NCBI GenBank assembly: GCA_021802595.1
Contig: JAJZRT010000255.1
Location: forward strand, 1 to 5,955
Source: Pseudomonadota bacterium
Lineage (GTDB): Bacteria > Pseudomonadota > Gammaproteobacteria > Burkholderiales > Thiobacillaceae
Length of the DNA: 5,955 bases
Direction: 5' to 3'
Under the pieces are notes generated by a model. It searched no databases. It saw only the letters and a list, made by a program, of their open reading frames with translations, and was not told where the DNA came from. Below, one piece after another: positions 1 to 5,664 of this stretch. Every line of letters begins with the position of its first letter. Position 1 is the first letter of the stretch. The translations under genes and the position numbers were made by a program.

Positions 1-1
1 A

Positions 2-109
2 GTGTCGCACCACTACAGCGAAGCGGCGATCGTGTCCGGCTACCTCGCGCTCTACGCCGAACTGAAGAATCAGTCCACCGGCAGCGGCGCCGGCCGATGC
101 AGCAGGTAG
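2..109 (+). CDS. 3' end of an unidentified protein-coding gene (partial)
   Basis: Only the last 35 codons are present, in frame 2, ending in TAG at 107-109. The visible peptide begins VSHHYSEAAIVSGYLALYAE and then becomes Ser/Gly-rich (STGSGAG) before the stop. The first 24 codons use almost only G or C at the third position and read as a plausible amphipathic helix, which is why I prefer this frame over frame 3, which stops at 63-65. I do not recognise the family. The gene converges on the GGDEF-EAL gene, and its last 13 codons or so lie opposite that gene's 3' end. The low-complexity tail inside the overlap suggests a read-on extension after loss of an earlier stop, but this is inference. 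Its start and main domain lie outside the window. Confidence 0.55.
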   Translation: MSHHYSEAAIVSGYLALYAELKNQSTGSGAGRCSR

Positions 110-2466
110 CCCTGCACGAAGTCCACTCCCATGTCCTTCAGGCTGGTCAGCTCGGCCTCGGTTTCGACCTGTTCGGCGATGGTCTGCTTGCCCAGCTCAT
201 GCCCCAGCGTGTGCATGGCCCTGACGATGGCGAGTTTCTCGCGGTCGTGACTCATTCCGCGCACGAAGTCGCCGTCGATCTTGAGGTAGGCAACCGGCAG
301 CCGTTTCAGATAGCCGAACGACGACTGTCCCTTGCCGAAGTCGTCCAGCGCGAACTGGATGCCGCGCGATTTCAGCGACAGGATCAGGCGTTCGCAGGCG
401 TCGAGACTGTCGATGGCCGCAGTCTCGGTGACCTCGAAACTGATCCGCGTAGGGTCGAAGCGATACTGGCCGATTTCCTCGAGGATGAAGTCGGCCGTGC
501 CCGGATCGCTCAGGCTGCGCCCTGACAGGTTGATCGCATAGCAGGCCTCGTCCTCCGGATGAGTGTCGAGATAGGCAAAGAAATTGCGGATCACCCAGCG
601 GTCGAAGCTGGGCGCCAGCCCGTAGCGTTCGGCCGCCGGCAGGAACTCGCCGGGCGAGATGATGGCACCGTCCTCGCCACGCAGGCGCAGCAGGATTTCA
701 TAATGCTGCTGCGCGGCATGCGACGACAGGGCCACTTTCTGCTGGCGATACAGGAGGAAACGGTGGGCCTCGAACGCCTTGGTGATGGCGCTCACCCACT
801 GCATCTCGTCGTTGATCTTCTGCAGGGCGGGGTGGGCCTTTTCGTAGACCTGGATCGCGTTGCCGCCGAGTGATTTGGCGTGGTAGCAGGCGGTGTCGGC
901 CTGGGCCAGTATTTCACCGACGTCGGTCATGCCGCTGTGCAGCTCGGTCACGCCGAAACTCACGCCGAGGCGGAACACCTTGTCCTCCCACTCGAAGCGG
1001 AAACGGCCGATTTCGTCGCGCAGGCCCTGAATGTGTTCCAGCGCGGCGGGCAGGGTCTCATCGACGAACAGCAGGCCGAACTCGTCCCCGCCCAGCCTCG
1101 CCAGAGCGTGGTTCCGGCCTTCCGCACGGCGCGCCATGATGGCCGTCAGGCGTTGCAGCAGGATATCGCCGGCGCGGTGCCCGCAGGTATCGTTGACCAG
1201 CTTGAAACGGTCCAGGTCGATGTAGCAGAAAATGACATGCCGCGCTTCCTGCTGCACGCTGTGCAGGGCGTCACCCAGCTTGCCCTCCATCGTGCGGCGA
1301 TTCCACAGGCCGGTGAGATGGTCACGCTCGGCCTGCCAGGCCAGCCGCTGCATCAGGCTGCGCCGCTCGCTTTCGTCCTGGAACACCAGCACGCCGCCCT
1401 GCATCTTGCCGTCGGCGGAACGGATCGGCGCGGCCGTATCGCTGATCGCAACCGTCGTGCCATCCTGGCGCCGGATCACCGCATGGTTGCCCAGCTCGAC
1501 CACCGTATTGCGCAGCAACGCCTGTTCGAGCGGATTGGCCACGGTCACGCCGCTTTGCTCATCGACCAGCGGCAACACCTCGGACACCTGCCTCCCCAGC
1601 GCATCGGCGCTGCTGAAGCCGGTCAGTTCTTCCGCCTTGGGATTGAGGAATTCGATCCGTCCGTCCGCATCGGTGACCACCACGGCATCCGCAATGGATT
1701 CGATCGTCACCCGCAGGCGCTCCTTTTCGACCAGCAGTTCATCGTGTTCACGTTCCAGCGCGGCCACCAGCCGGCCGACCTGTTCGGCCATATGGTTGAA
1801 CGCCTGCTTGGTTTCGCGCACTTCGGGCGGCGAACCATAAGCCATGCTGGCGCGTGCGCTGAAGTCGCCGCGCTCGATCGCCCGCGCGGCCATGCGCAGG
1901 GCATACAGGCCGCGCAGGTTTACCCGCAGCAGCCAGCGCAGCAGGAACATGACCGCGATCAGGCTGCCGACCACCAGCAGGGTGAAACGCACCGCCAGCG
2001 CCCACAGGCCCTGGATGGTGGGGGTGGCGTCCAGCGCGACCGCCAGCGTGCCGTAGGACGTCCCGCCCACGACCAGTTCGGATTGCGCGAGGGGCGCATG
2101 GATATCCACCAGCGCGGCGAACCATGCCGGATAGCGTGGCGGGGTCGGCGGCGTGGCGGCCTGGAACGCGAACTGGCGGAAGACAAAACGCACATTCAGG
2201 ATGTGGAAGCGGTCCGCCCGCGCCCGGATCGCCTGCTCGATTGCCGGATAATCGCGCAACAGCGCCTGATCCTGGACCGCCGCCATGATCGCGCCCAGCT
2301 CGCGCTGGGCGCCCGTATCGAGATTCTCCTGCGCGCGCGTGATGAGCGGCAGGCCCAGCACCACCAGCGCGACCCCGTACATCACCAGCACCAGCACGAA
2401 TACCGCGGCCAGAATGCGCGCATGAAGGCTGTAACGCGTGCCACGTGCCGCGCGCTGATCACTCAT
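70..2466 (-). CDS. Membrane-bound HAMP-PAS-GGDEF-EAL c-di-GMP cyclase/phosphodiesterase
   Basis: The product (798 aa) is an inner-membrane signalling enzyme that can form c-di-GMP from GTP (GGDEF) and hydrolyse it to pGpG (EAL). Order: membrane helix about 17-41; periplasmic domain about 42-157; second helix about 158-180; HAMP about 182-236; coiled-coil linker; PAS about 250-367; GGDEF about 380-543; EAL about 560-795. The cyclase site looks intact: DHLTGLWNRR at 382-391, metal Asp417, FKLVND and GH at 429-430, GGDEF at 459-463. The usual RxxD inhibitory site is absent; the expected positions 450 and 453 are Gly and His. The EAL domain reads EIL at 590-592 but keeps the catalytic set: Glu590, Asn646, Glu678, Asp708-Asp709, Lys729, Glu765, Gln785. 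Either or both activities may therefore work, and net direction cannot be told from sequence. The ATG overlaps the end of the upstream phnD-like gene by 8 bases with only a weak Shine-Dalgarno (GGTGA), pointing to translational coupling. The periplasmic domain probably receives the signal, perhaps from that partner. Confidence 0.95.
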   Translation of the reverse strand: MSDQRAARGTRYSLHARILAAVFVLVLVMYGVALVVLGLPLITRAQENLDTGAQRELGAIMAAVQDQALLRDYPAIEQAIRARADRFHILNVRFVFRQFAFQAATPPTPPRYPAWFAALVDIHAPLAQSELVVGGTSYGTLAVALDATPTIQGLWALAVRFTLLVVGSLIAVMFLLRWLLRVNLRGLYALRMAARAIERGDFSARASMAYGSPPEVRETKQAFNHMAEQVGRLVAALEREHDELLVEKERLRVTIESIADAVVVTDADGRIEFLNPKAEELTGFSSADALGRQVSEVLPLVDEQSGVTVANPLEQALLRNTVVELGNHAVIRRQDGTTVAISDTAAPIRSADGKMQGGVLVFQDESERRSLMQRLAWQAERDHLTGLWNRRTMEGKLGDALHSVQQEARHVIFCYIDLDRFKLVNDTCGHRAGDILLQRLTAIMARRAEGRNHALARLGGDEFGLLFVDETLPAALEHIQGLRDEIGRFRFEWEDKVFRLGVSFGVTELHSGMTDVGEILAQADTACYHAKSLGGNAIQVYEKAHPALQKINDEMQWVSAITKAFEAHRFLLYRQQKVALSSHAAQQHYEILLRLRGEDGAIISPGEFLPAAERYGLAPSFDRWVIRNFFAYLDTHPEDEACYAINLSGRSLSDPGTADFILEEIGQYRFDPTRISFEVTETAAIDSLDACERLILSLKSRGIQFALDDFGKGQSSFGYLKRLPVAYLKIDGDFVRGMSHDREKLAIVRAMHTLGHELGKQTIAEQVETEAELTSLKDMGVDFVQGYLLHRPAPLPVD

Positions 2467-3298
2467 TCACCGGCACCCGGGTATGCGTGTAGAAGCGCCG
2501 GTAATTGGCGTAATCCCGATCATCCGCCGCGACAAAACCGCGCGCCCTGGACAATCCGAGCGACTGCGCCGCGCGCTGCAGCACACGCTGGCCCGCCGGG
2601 TCCTGTGCCATGCCGACAAACGCCTGCCTGACCCTTTCGCCAGCCGCCGCACCGACTCGCGGCGACACCATCACCGCGAGGTCGAAGTAGGGTTCCGACT
2701 CGGCCAGCACCCGATATTTCAACTGGCGCCGCTGGGCGTACTCCTTCATGACCTGGTCGTTCACGCCGGCGGCGGCCACCTCGCCCGACTCGAGCTGTCC
2801 CATCGCCGCTTCCTGATTGCCGTAAAACAGCGGCGTGACCTTGACGCCCGCATGCAGCAACGCATCCATCGGCACATAATAGCCAGTGAAGCCGTACGGA
2901 TTGGCAAAGGCAACGGTCCGGCCGTCCAGCTCGCGCAGCGTTCCGGCCGGCGAATCGGCGAGCACCACCACCTGCCCGCGGATCCCGTGCGAATCCTGCC
3001 GGGCCAGCACACGCCAGCCCAGCTGCTGCCGCTTCGGCGTGAACAGGTGGTTGGTATAGGCGAAATCCAGCTTCCCGGACACCACCTGGTCGGTGGTTTC
3101 GTTGGCGGTGCGCCCGATATGCAGTTCCAGCGGCACCCCCGAACGGGCCGAGACATAATCCAGGATGGGATTCCAGTACGCCGCGGTGGCCTGCAGGCTC
3201 CGGTGGTTGAGCACACCGAAAGCGTAGGGCGCGGGCAGCGCGGCCTGACTCACGACAGCGCCCAGCAGCAAGACCAGACCCATCCCCAGTTTTCTCAT
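2459..3298 (-). CDS. PhnD-like periplasmic solute-binding protein, likely sensor subunit
   Basis: The product (279 aa) has a signal peptide (MRKLGMGLVLLLGAVVSQA, likely cleaved after Ala19) and the fold signature of the PhnD/phosphonate-type periplasmic binding proteins: a first strand with YAFGVLNHRS, then YWNPILDYVSARSG, LELHIGRTANETTDQVVSGKLDFAY, LDGRTVAFANPYGFTGYYVP and a C-terminal helical tail. Length is normal for the family. The classical pocket motif of phosphonate/phosphite binders (DPxSTSGY) is replaced by NPYGFTGY at residues 133-140, so the ligand is probably not a simple phosphonate. ATG is chosen because GGAGG lies 4 bases upstream and the signal peptide starts there. There is no phnC- or phnE-like gene in the window; the gene instead overlaps the GGDEF-EAL gene by 8 bases. 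I infer that it captures a small ligand in the periplasm and signals through its partner. A transport role with distant ABC genes cannot be excluded. Automatic annotation would likely call it a phosphate/phosphite/phosphonate ABC transporter substrate-binding protein. Confidence 0.88.
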   Translation of the reverse strand: MRKLGMGLVLLLGAVVSQAALPAPYAFGVLNHRSLQATAAYWNPILDYVSARSGVPLELHIGRTANETTDQVVSGKLDFAYTNHLFTPKRQQLGWRVLARQDSHGIRGQVVVLADSPAGTLRELDGRTVAFANPYGFTGYYVPMDALLHAGVKVTPLFYGNQEAAMGQLESGEVAAAGVNDQVMKEYAQRRQLKYRVLAESEPYFDLAVMVSPRVGAAAGERVRQAFVGMAQDPAGQRVLQRAAQSLGLSRARGFVAADDRDYANYRRFYTHTRVPVNE

Positions 3299-3302
3299 GT
3301 TG

Positions 3303-3307
3303 CCTCC
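3303..3307 (-). promoter_or_regulatory. Ribosome binding site of the phnD-like gene
   Basis: On the minus strand the sequence reads GGAGGCAACATG: a perfect GGAGG core 4 bases before the ATG at 3298. It fixes the start codon. Its first three bases (GGA) belong to one arm of the 10-bp inverted repeat in this intergenic region, so base-pairing of that repeat in a long leader RNA would partly hide this site. Confidence 0.75.
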
Positions 3308-3364
3308 GTTATCGGTTCGCGTTGTTGCCGGTGCGTTTCCCGGGCGGCGCGTTCGCCTTGAAAT

Positions 3365-3389
3365 GCGGTCCGGTCAGAAACCGGGCCGC
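3365..3389. other. Hairpin in the phnD-like/corA intergenic region
   Basis: A stem of 10 base pairs (one G-T wobble) with the 5-base loop CAGAA: GCGGTCCGGT pairs with ACCGGGCCGC. No T-run follows on either strand, so it does not look like an intrinsic terminator. It may be part of an RNA leader or a protein-binding site. Confidence 0.45.
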
Positions 3390-3392
3390 GCG

Positions 3393-3405
3393 GCGGTGGT
3401 ACCGC
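3393..3405. other. Short hairpin GCGGT-GGT-ACCGC
   Basis: A 5-bp stem with a 3-base loop lies 3 bases after the larger hairpin; the centre also contains the palindrome GGTACC. Its last base overlaps the right arm of the 10-bp inverted repeat, so the two pairings compete slightly. On its own it is weak; its value is in being stacked with the other structures. Confidence 0.3.
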
Positions 3406-3439
3406 GATAACGGACAAAGCCCTCCAATATTGAATCTGC

Positions 3440-3445
3440 AGGGGG
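3440..3445 (+). promoter_or_regulatory. Probable ribosome binding site of corA
   Basis: AGGGGG ends 2 bases before the ATG at 3448. It is purine-rich and decides the start, although the spacing is shorter than usual. No other ATG is near the conserved N-terminal region. Confidence 0.5.
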
Positions 3446-3447
3446 AC

Positions 3448-4458
3448 ATGGACAGGGCCTACAATCTCGACACTTTCCCCCCGCCGCCGGAGACCATCAT
3501 CAACTGCCTACTGATTACCGACTCCGTAACCCGGACCATCGCATTCGACGACATCAGCGACCATGTAGGGCAGCCAGACCGTTTCATCTGGGTCGAACTG
3601 AAATCGCCGGACAGCCAGACCATCACCCGCCTGGGACAGGAACTCGGACTGCATGCGCTGGCGCTGGAAGATGCAATTTCGACCCACCAGCGCCCCAAAC
3701 TGGAAGAATACGACGGGCATATCTTCATTGCGGTGCGTACAGCGCAACTATGGGAAGCACGCCTTGAACTCGGCGAAACGCATCTGTTCGTGGGCGCCAA
3801 TTACGTCATCGCCATCCGTCACGACAGCGGCAGCGGCTACCAGCGGGTGAGCGACCGCCTGCAGCGCCTTCCCAACGGCATCAAGACGGGCACGCCGTAT
3901 GCACTGTATCTGGTGCTCGACCTCATCGTCGACCAGTTCAGGCCGGTCATCGAAGGCATGCAGGATCGCTTCCATTCGCTGGAAAGCCAGCTGATGAGCG
4001 GCGCCCAGCCAGGGCGCGACATGCTGGAACAGCTCTACGAAATGAAGCGCGACCTGACCGCGCTGCGCGATGCAACCGAGCCGATGCAGGAAATCTCGCT
4101 GAACCTCGTTCGCCTGCACCCGGAGCTGTCCACCAAGGAACTCAAGGCCTACTACCGTGACATCCACGACCATGCGGTGCGGGTGTCGGCCGCCATCGAC
4201 CGCCTGCGCGCATCGACGTCCGACGCCATGCAGTTCCATCTCGCCTCGCTGTCGGTGAGGCAGAACGAGTCGGTGCAGAAGCTGGCCGGCTGGGGCGCGC
4301 TGCTGGCATTGCCCACGGTGGTGTTCAGCCTTTACGGCATGAATTTCGTCGACATGCCCGAATTGAAGTGGCCGTGGGCCTATCCGGCCCTGCTGGTGCT
4401 GACCGGCACGGCGGTCCTGGTGCTGTATCGGCGGCTCAAGCGGCGCGGCTGGATCTGA
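3448..4458 (+). CDS. corA: CorA-family divalent metal ion (Mg2+/Co2+/Ni2+) transporter
   Basis: The product (336 aa, normal CorA length) is predicted to be a pentameric inner-membrane channel carrying Mg2+ and possibly Co2+ or Ni2+ into the cell. The N-terminal cytosolic domain runs to about residue 165 and shows the family pattern: INCLLIT, FIWVELKSP, LGLHALALEDA, HQRPKLEEYDGHIFIAV. A long helical stalk follows (about 165-278). Two membrane helices end the protein, about 279-299 and 311-328. The selectivity signature YGMNF is intact (GMN at 297-299), followed by the loop MPEL at 303-306; the basic tail RRLKRRGW is cytosolic. The ATG at 3448 is preferred because AGGGGG precedes it; the frame stays open upstream to a TTG at 3322, but that extension is Arg-rich, unlike any CorA N-terminus, and crosses the regulatory region. 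The gene is single, divergent from the phnD-like gene and convergent with the propeller gene. ZntB-like zinc transporters are related, but GMN plus MPEL favours true CorA. Confidence 0.93.
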   Translation: MDRAYNLDTFPPPPETIINCLLITDSVTRTIAFDDISDHVGQPDRFIWVELKSPDSQTITRLGQELGLHALALEDAISTHQRPKLEEYDGHIFIAVRTAQLWEARLELGETHLFVGANYVIAIRHDSGSGYQRVSDRLQRLPNGIKTGTPYALYLVLDLIVDQFRPVIEGMQDRFHSLESQLMSGAQPGRDMLEQLYEMKRDLTALRDATEPMQEISLNLVRLHPELSTKELKAYYRDIHDHAVRVSAAIDRLRASTSDAMQFHLASLSVRQNESVQKLAGWGALLALPTVVFSLYGMNFVDMPELKWPWAYPALLVLTGTAVLVLYRRLKRRGWI

Positions 4459-4476
4459 CCGGCTTCACGCCGGTCA
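4456..4476. terminator. Palindrome spanning both convergent stop codons, possible weak bidirectional terminator
   Basis: TGACCGGC-TTCAC-GCCGGTCA forms an 8-bp perfect stem with a 5-base loop. Its left end is the TGA of corA and its right end, on the other strand, is the TGA of the propeller gene. No T-run follows on either side, so a classical intrinsic terminator is not supported. It may still slow convergent polymerases or protect 3' ends. Confidence 0.45.
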
Positions 4477-5664
4477 CTTCCACTCGGCGCGCGCATAGCG
4501 GACGCGCGTGCCAGCCTGCTCGTCCTGTTCCAGCCAGACCACGTGCAGCATGCCGGCGTCATCCAGCGTGGCAGCCGGGTCGGACTGCACGCCGGTGCCG
4601 GCCGCGGCCGGCACCGCCACGTTGTCGCCGAATGCCGCGCCGTCCCAGTCGGCCATCCACACGTCCGGCGTGCCGTCGCGCGCGTCATCCCACAGCGCCA
4701 GCAGCCGCCCGCCGGCGCTGCCGACGATCTGCGCATGCCATTGCGCCATGTTGTCACCGAAGCTGTCCTGCACCTTGACGTTGGGGCCGAAGCGGCGCGT
4801 GCCTGGATCGAAGGCCGCATAGACGTCGTAGCCCGAAAGGAAATCGCGCTTGTCGAGCCAGACGGCGACGATCCCCTGCGTGCCCCAGGCCGTCAGCGTA
4901 GGCCGCATCGCACCGGTCCCCGCGCCCAGCCCCAGCGACCGGCCCAGACCGCCACCCTTGGGCAGCTCGTTCAGGCGGACCGGTGGCGCAAAACCGCGGC
5001 CATCCTCGCTGTGGCTGGTCAGCGGCACGGTGTGGCGGTCACGCCGGTCTTCCCACGCCACCGTCACGCTGCCGTCCCCCGCCACCGCCAGCGCGGGCCA
5101 GCCCTGCTCGTCGGTGGGCAGGTCCGCCTCGATCGGCTGCGCCGGGGCCGCCCGCAGCGTGCCTGCCCTCACCTCAAGCCGGGACACGACGATGCGGTGG
5201 AACCGGCCGGCCTTCTCGGCCCACGCCGCATACACTTTGCCGGCGCGGGCCGCCAGCGTGACCTGGCCCGCCTCGACCTCCGACAGGGTCAGCGCCTTCC
5301 CGCCCGGCAGCAGCCGCGCATGTACCTCGCCTGATTCTTCCCAGGCGGCCACGAAGCGCCCTCCGTCCAGCGCGATCACCACCGGTTCGTAGCACTCGGC
5401 CTGGCTCAGCCGGATTTCCGGCTGGAAGCCTGCCGCCGCGGCCGGCTTCGTCGCCAGATAACACTGCGTGCTGCCGCTGCGATTGTCTTCCCACACCACG
5501 CCGACCGTCGTCCCCGACACGGCCACGCTGCGGCGATTGGCCGATTCCATATGGGGAAAGATCTTCGCACCGCGGACCGAGCTGACGGTCAGCGGTGCGC
5601 TCCATTGCCAGGCCGCCTGCGCCGTTCCCGCCAGAACGGCCAGCAGCAATACGGCCGCCCTCAC
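4474..5664 (-). CDS. Exported seven-repeat beta-propeller protein (sialidase/BNR-like fold)
   Basis: The product (396 aa) starts with a signal peptide (MRAAVLLLAVLAGTAQA, likely cut after Ala17), so it should be periplasmic or secreted. The mature part holds seven copies of a beta-strand motif of the type VxWxDxRxG, with tryptophans at 58, 108, 148, 204, 269, 325 and 377, spaced 40-65 residues. Copies 1, 4, 5 and 6 are the clearest (VVWEDNRSG, VAWEDRRDR, AVWLDKRDF, ALWDDARDG); several are followed by a D-V-Y/W strand (YDVYAAF, PDVWMADW). This pattern fits a seven-bladed propeller as in sialidase-like folds. No sialidase catalytic set (Arg triad, Tyr/Glu) can be assigned, so I infer a binding or scaffold role rather than hydrolysis. 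The mature chain has only two cysteines, 68 and 91, which could form one disulfide. Start is GTG, overlapping the TGA of the upstream thioredoxin-like gene as GTGA, with a weak GGACGG upstream; translation is likely coupled. Specific function is unknown. Confidence 0.85.
   Translation of the reverse strand: MRAAVLLLAVLAGTAQAAWQWSAPLTVSSVRGAKIFPHMESANRRSVAVSGTTVGVVWEDNRSGSTQCYLATKPAAAAGFQPEIRLSQAECYEPVVIALDGGRFVAAWEESGEVHARLLPGGKALTLSEVEAGQVTLAARAGKVYAAWAEKAGRFHRIVVSRLEVRAGTLRAAPAQPIEADLPTDEQGWPALAVAGDGSVTVAWEDRRDRHTVPLTSHSEDGRGFAPPVRLNELPKGGGLGRSLGLGAGTGAMRPTLTAWGTQGIVAVWLDKRDFLSGYDVYAAFDPGTRRFGPNVKVQDSFGDNMAQWHAQIVGSAGGRLLALWDDARDGTPDVWMADWDGAAFGDNVAVPAAAGTGVQSDPAATLDDAGMLHVVWLEQDEQAGTRVRYARAEWK

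Larger units (their letters stand above)
3305..3414. repeat. Perfect 10-bp inverted repeat, arms 3305-3314 and 3405-3414
   Basis: TCCGTTATCG at 3305-3314 is the exact reverse complement of CGATAACGGA at 3405-3414, with 90 bases between. Read in each gene's own direction, CGATAACGGA therefore stands upstream of both divergent genes: directly at the ribosome binding site of the phnD-like gene and 33 bases before the corA ATG. It could be a paired operator, or a long-range helix in a leader RNA. The match is seen directly; its role is inference, and a 10-bp match in a region of this size could occasionally arise by chance. Confidence 0.5.
3299..3447. promoter_or_regulatory. Divergent intergenic region between phnD-like gene and corA
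   Basis: These 149 bases must hold the promoters for both divergent units. I see no convincing sigma-70 pair: TTGAAA at 3358-3363 resembles a -35 box for corA but has no good -10 box at the right distance, and GATAAC at 3406-3411 is only a partial -10 match. The region instead contains a 10-bp inverted repeat and two hairpins, listed separately. Promoters could depend on an activator or another sigma factor. Confidence 0.5.

Noticed and set aside
880..2631. 583-codon open frame on the plus strand opposite the GGDEF-EAL gene
   Set aside because: It is antisense to a clearly recognisable multi-domain enzyme. Its product is rich in His, Gln, Arg and Ala with no domain pattern, as expected from the mirror of a high-GC coding frame.
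2483..3361. 292-codon open frame on the plus strand opposite the phnD-like gene
   Set aside because: The minus-strand frame has a signal peptide, a ribosome binding site and a family match; this one is His/Arg-rich, has no recognisable motif and runs through the intergenic region.
3358..3386. Sigma-70 promoter for corA using TTGAAA at 3358-3363
   Set aside because: The positions 17 bases downstream read CCGGGC, which is not a -10 element, and they lie inside a strong hairpin.
3322..3447. N-terminal extension of CorA from a TTG at 3322
   Set aside because: The added 42 residues are Arg/Gly-rich and unlike CorA N-termini, no ribosome binding site precedes the TTG, and the stretch overlaps the inverted repeat and hairpins. 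ATG at 3448 with AGGGGG is better.
4543..5334. 263-codon open frame on the plus strand opposite the propeller gene
   Set aside because: The composition is His/Arg/Gln-rich with no motif, whereas the opposite strand has a signal peptide and seven regular repeats.
4474..5664. Calling the propeller protein a sialidase
   Set aside because: The repeats are W-x-D-x-R strands rather than clear Asp-boxes (SxDxGxxW), and no catalytic arginine triad or nucleophilic tyrosine can be assigned, so only the fold is supported.
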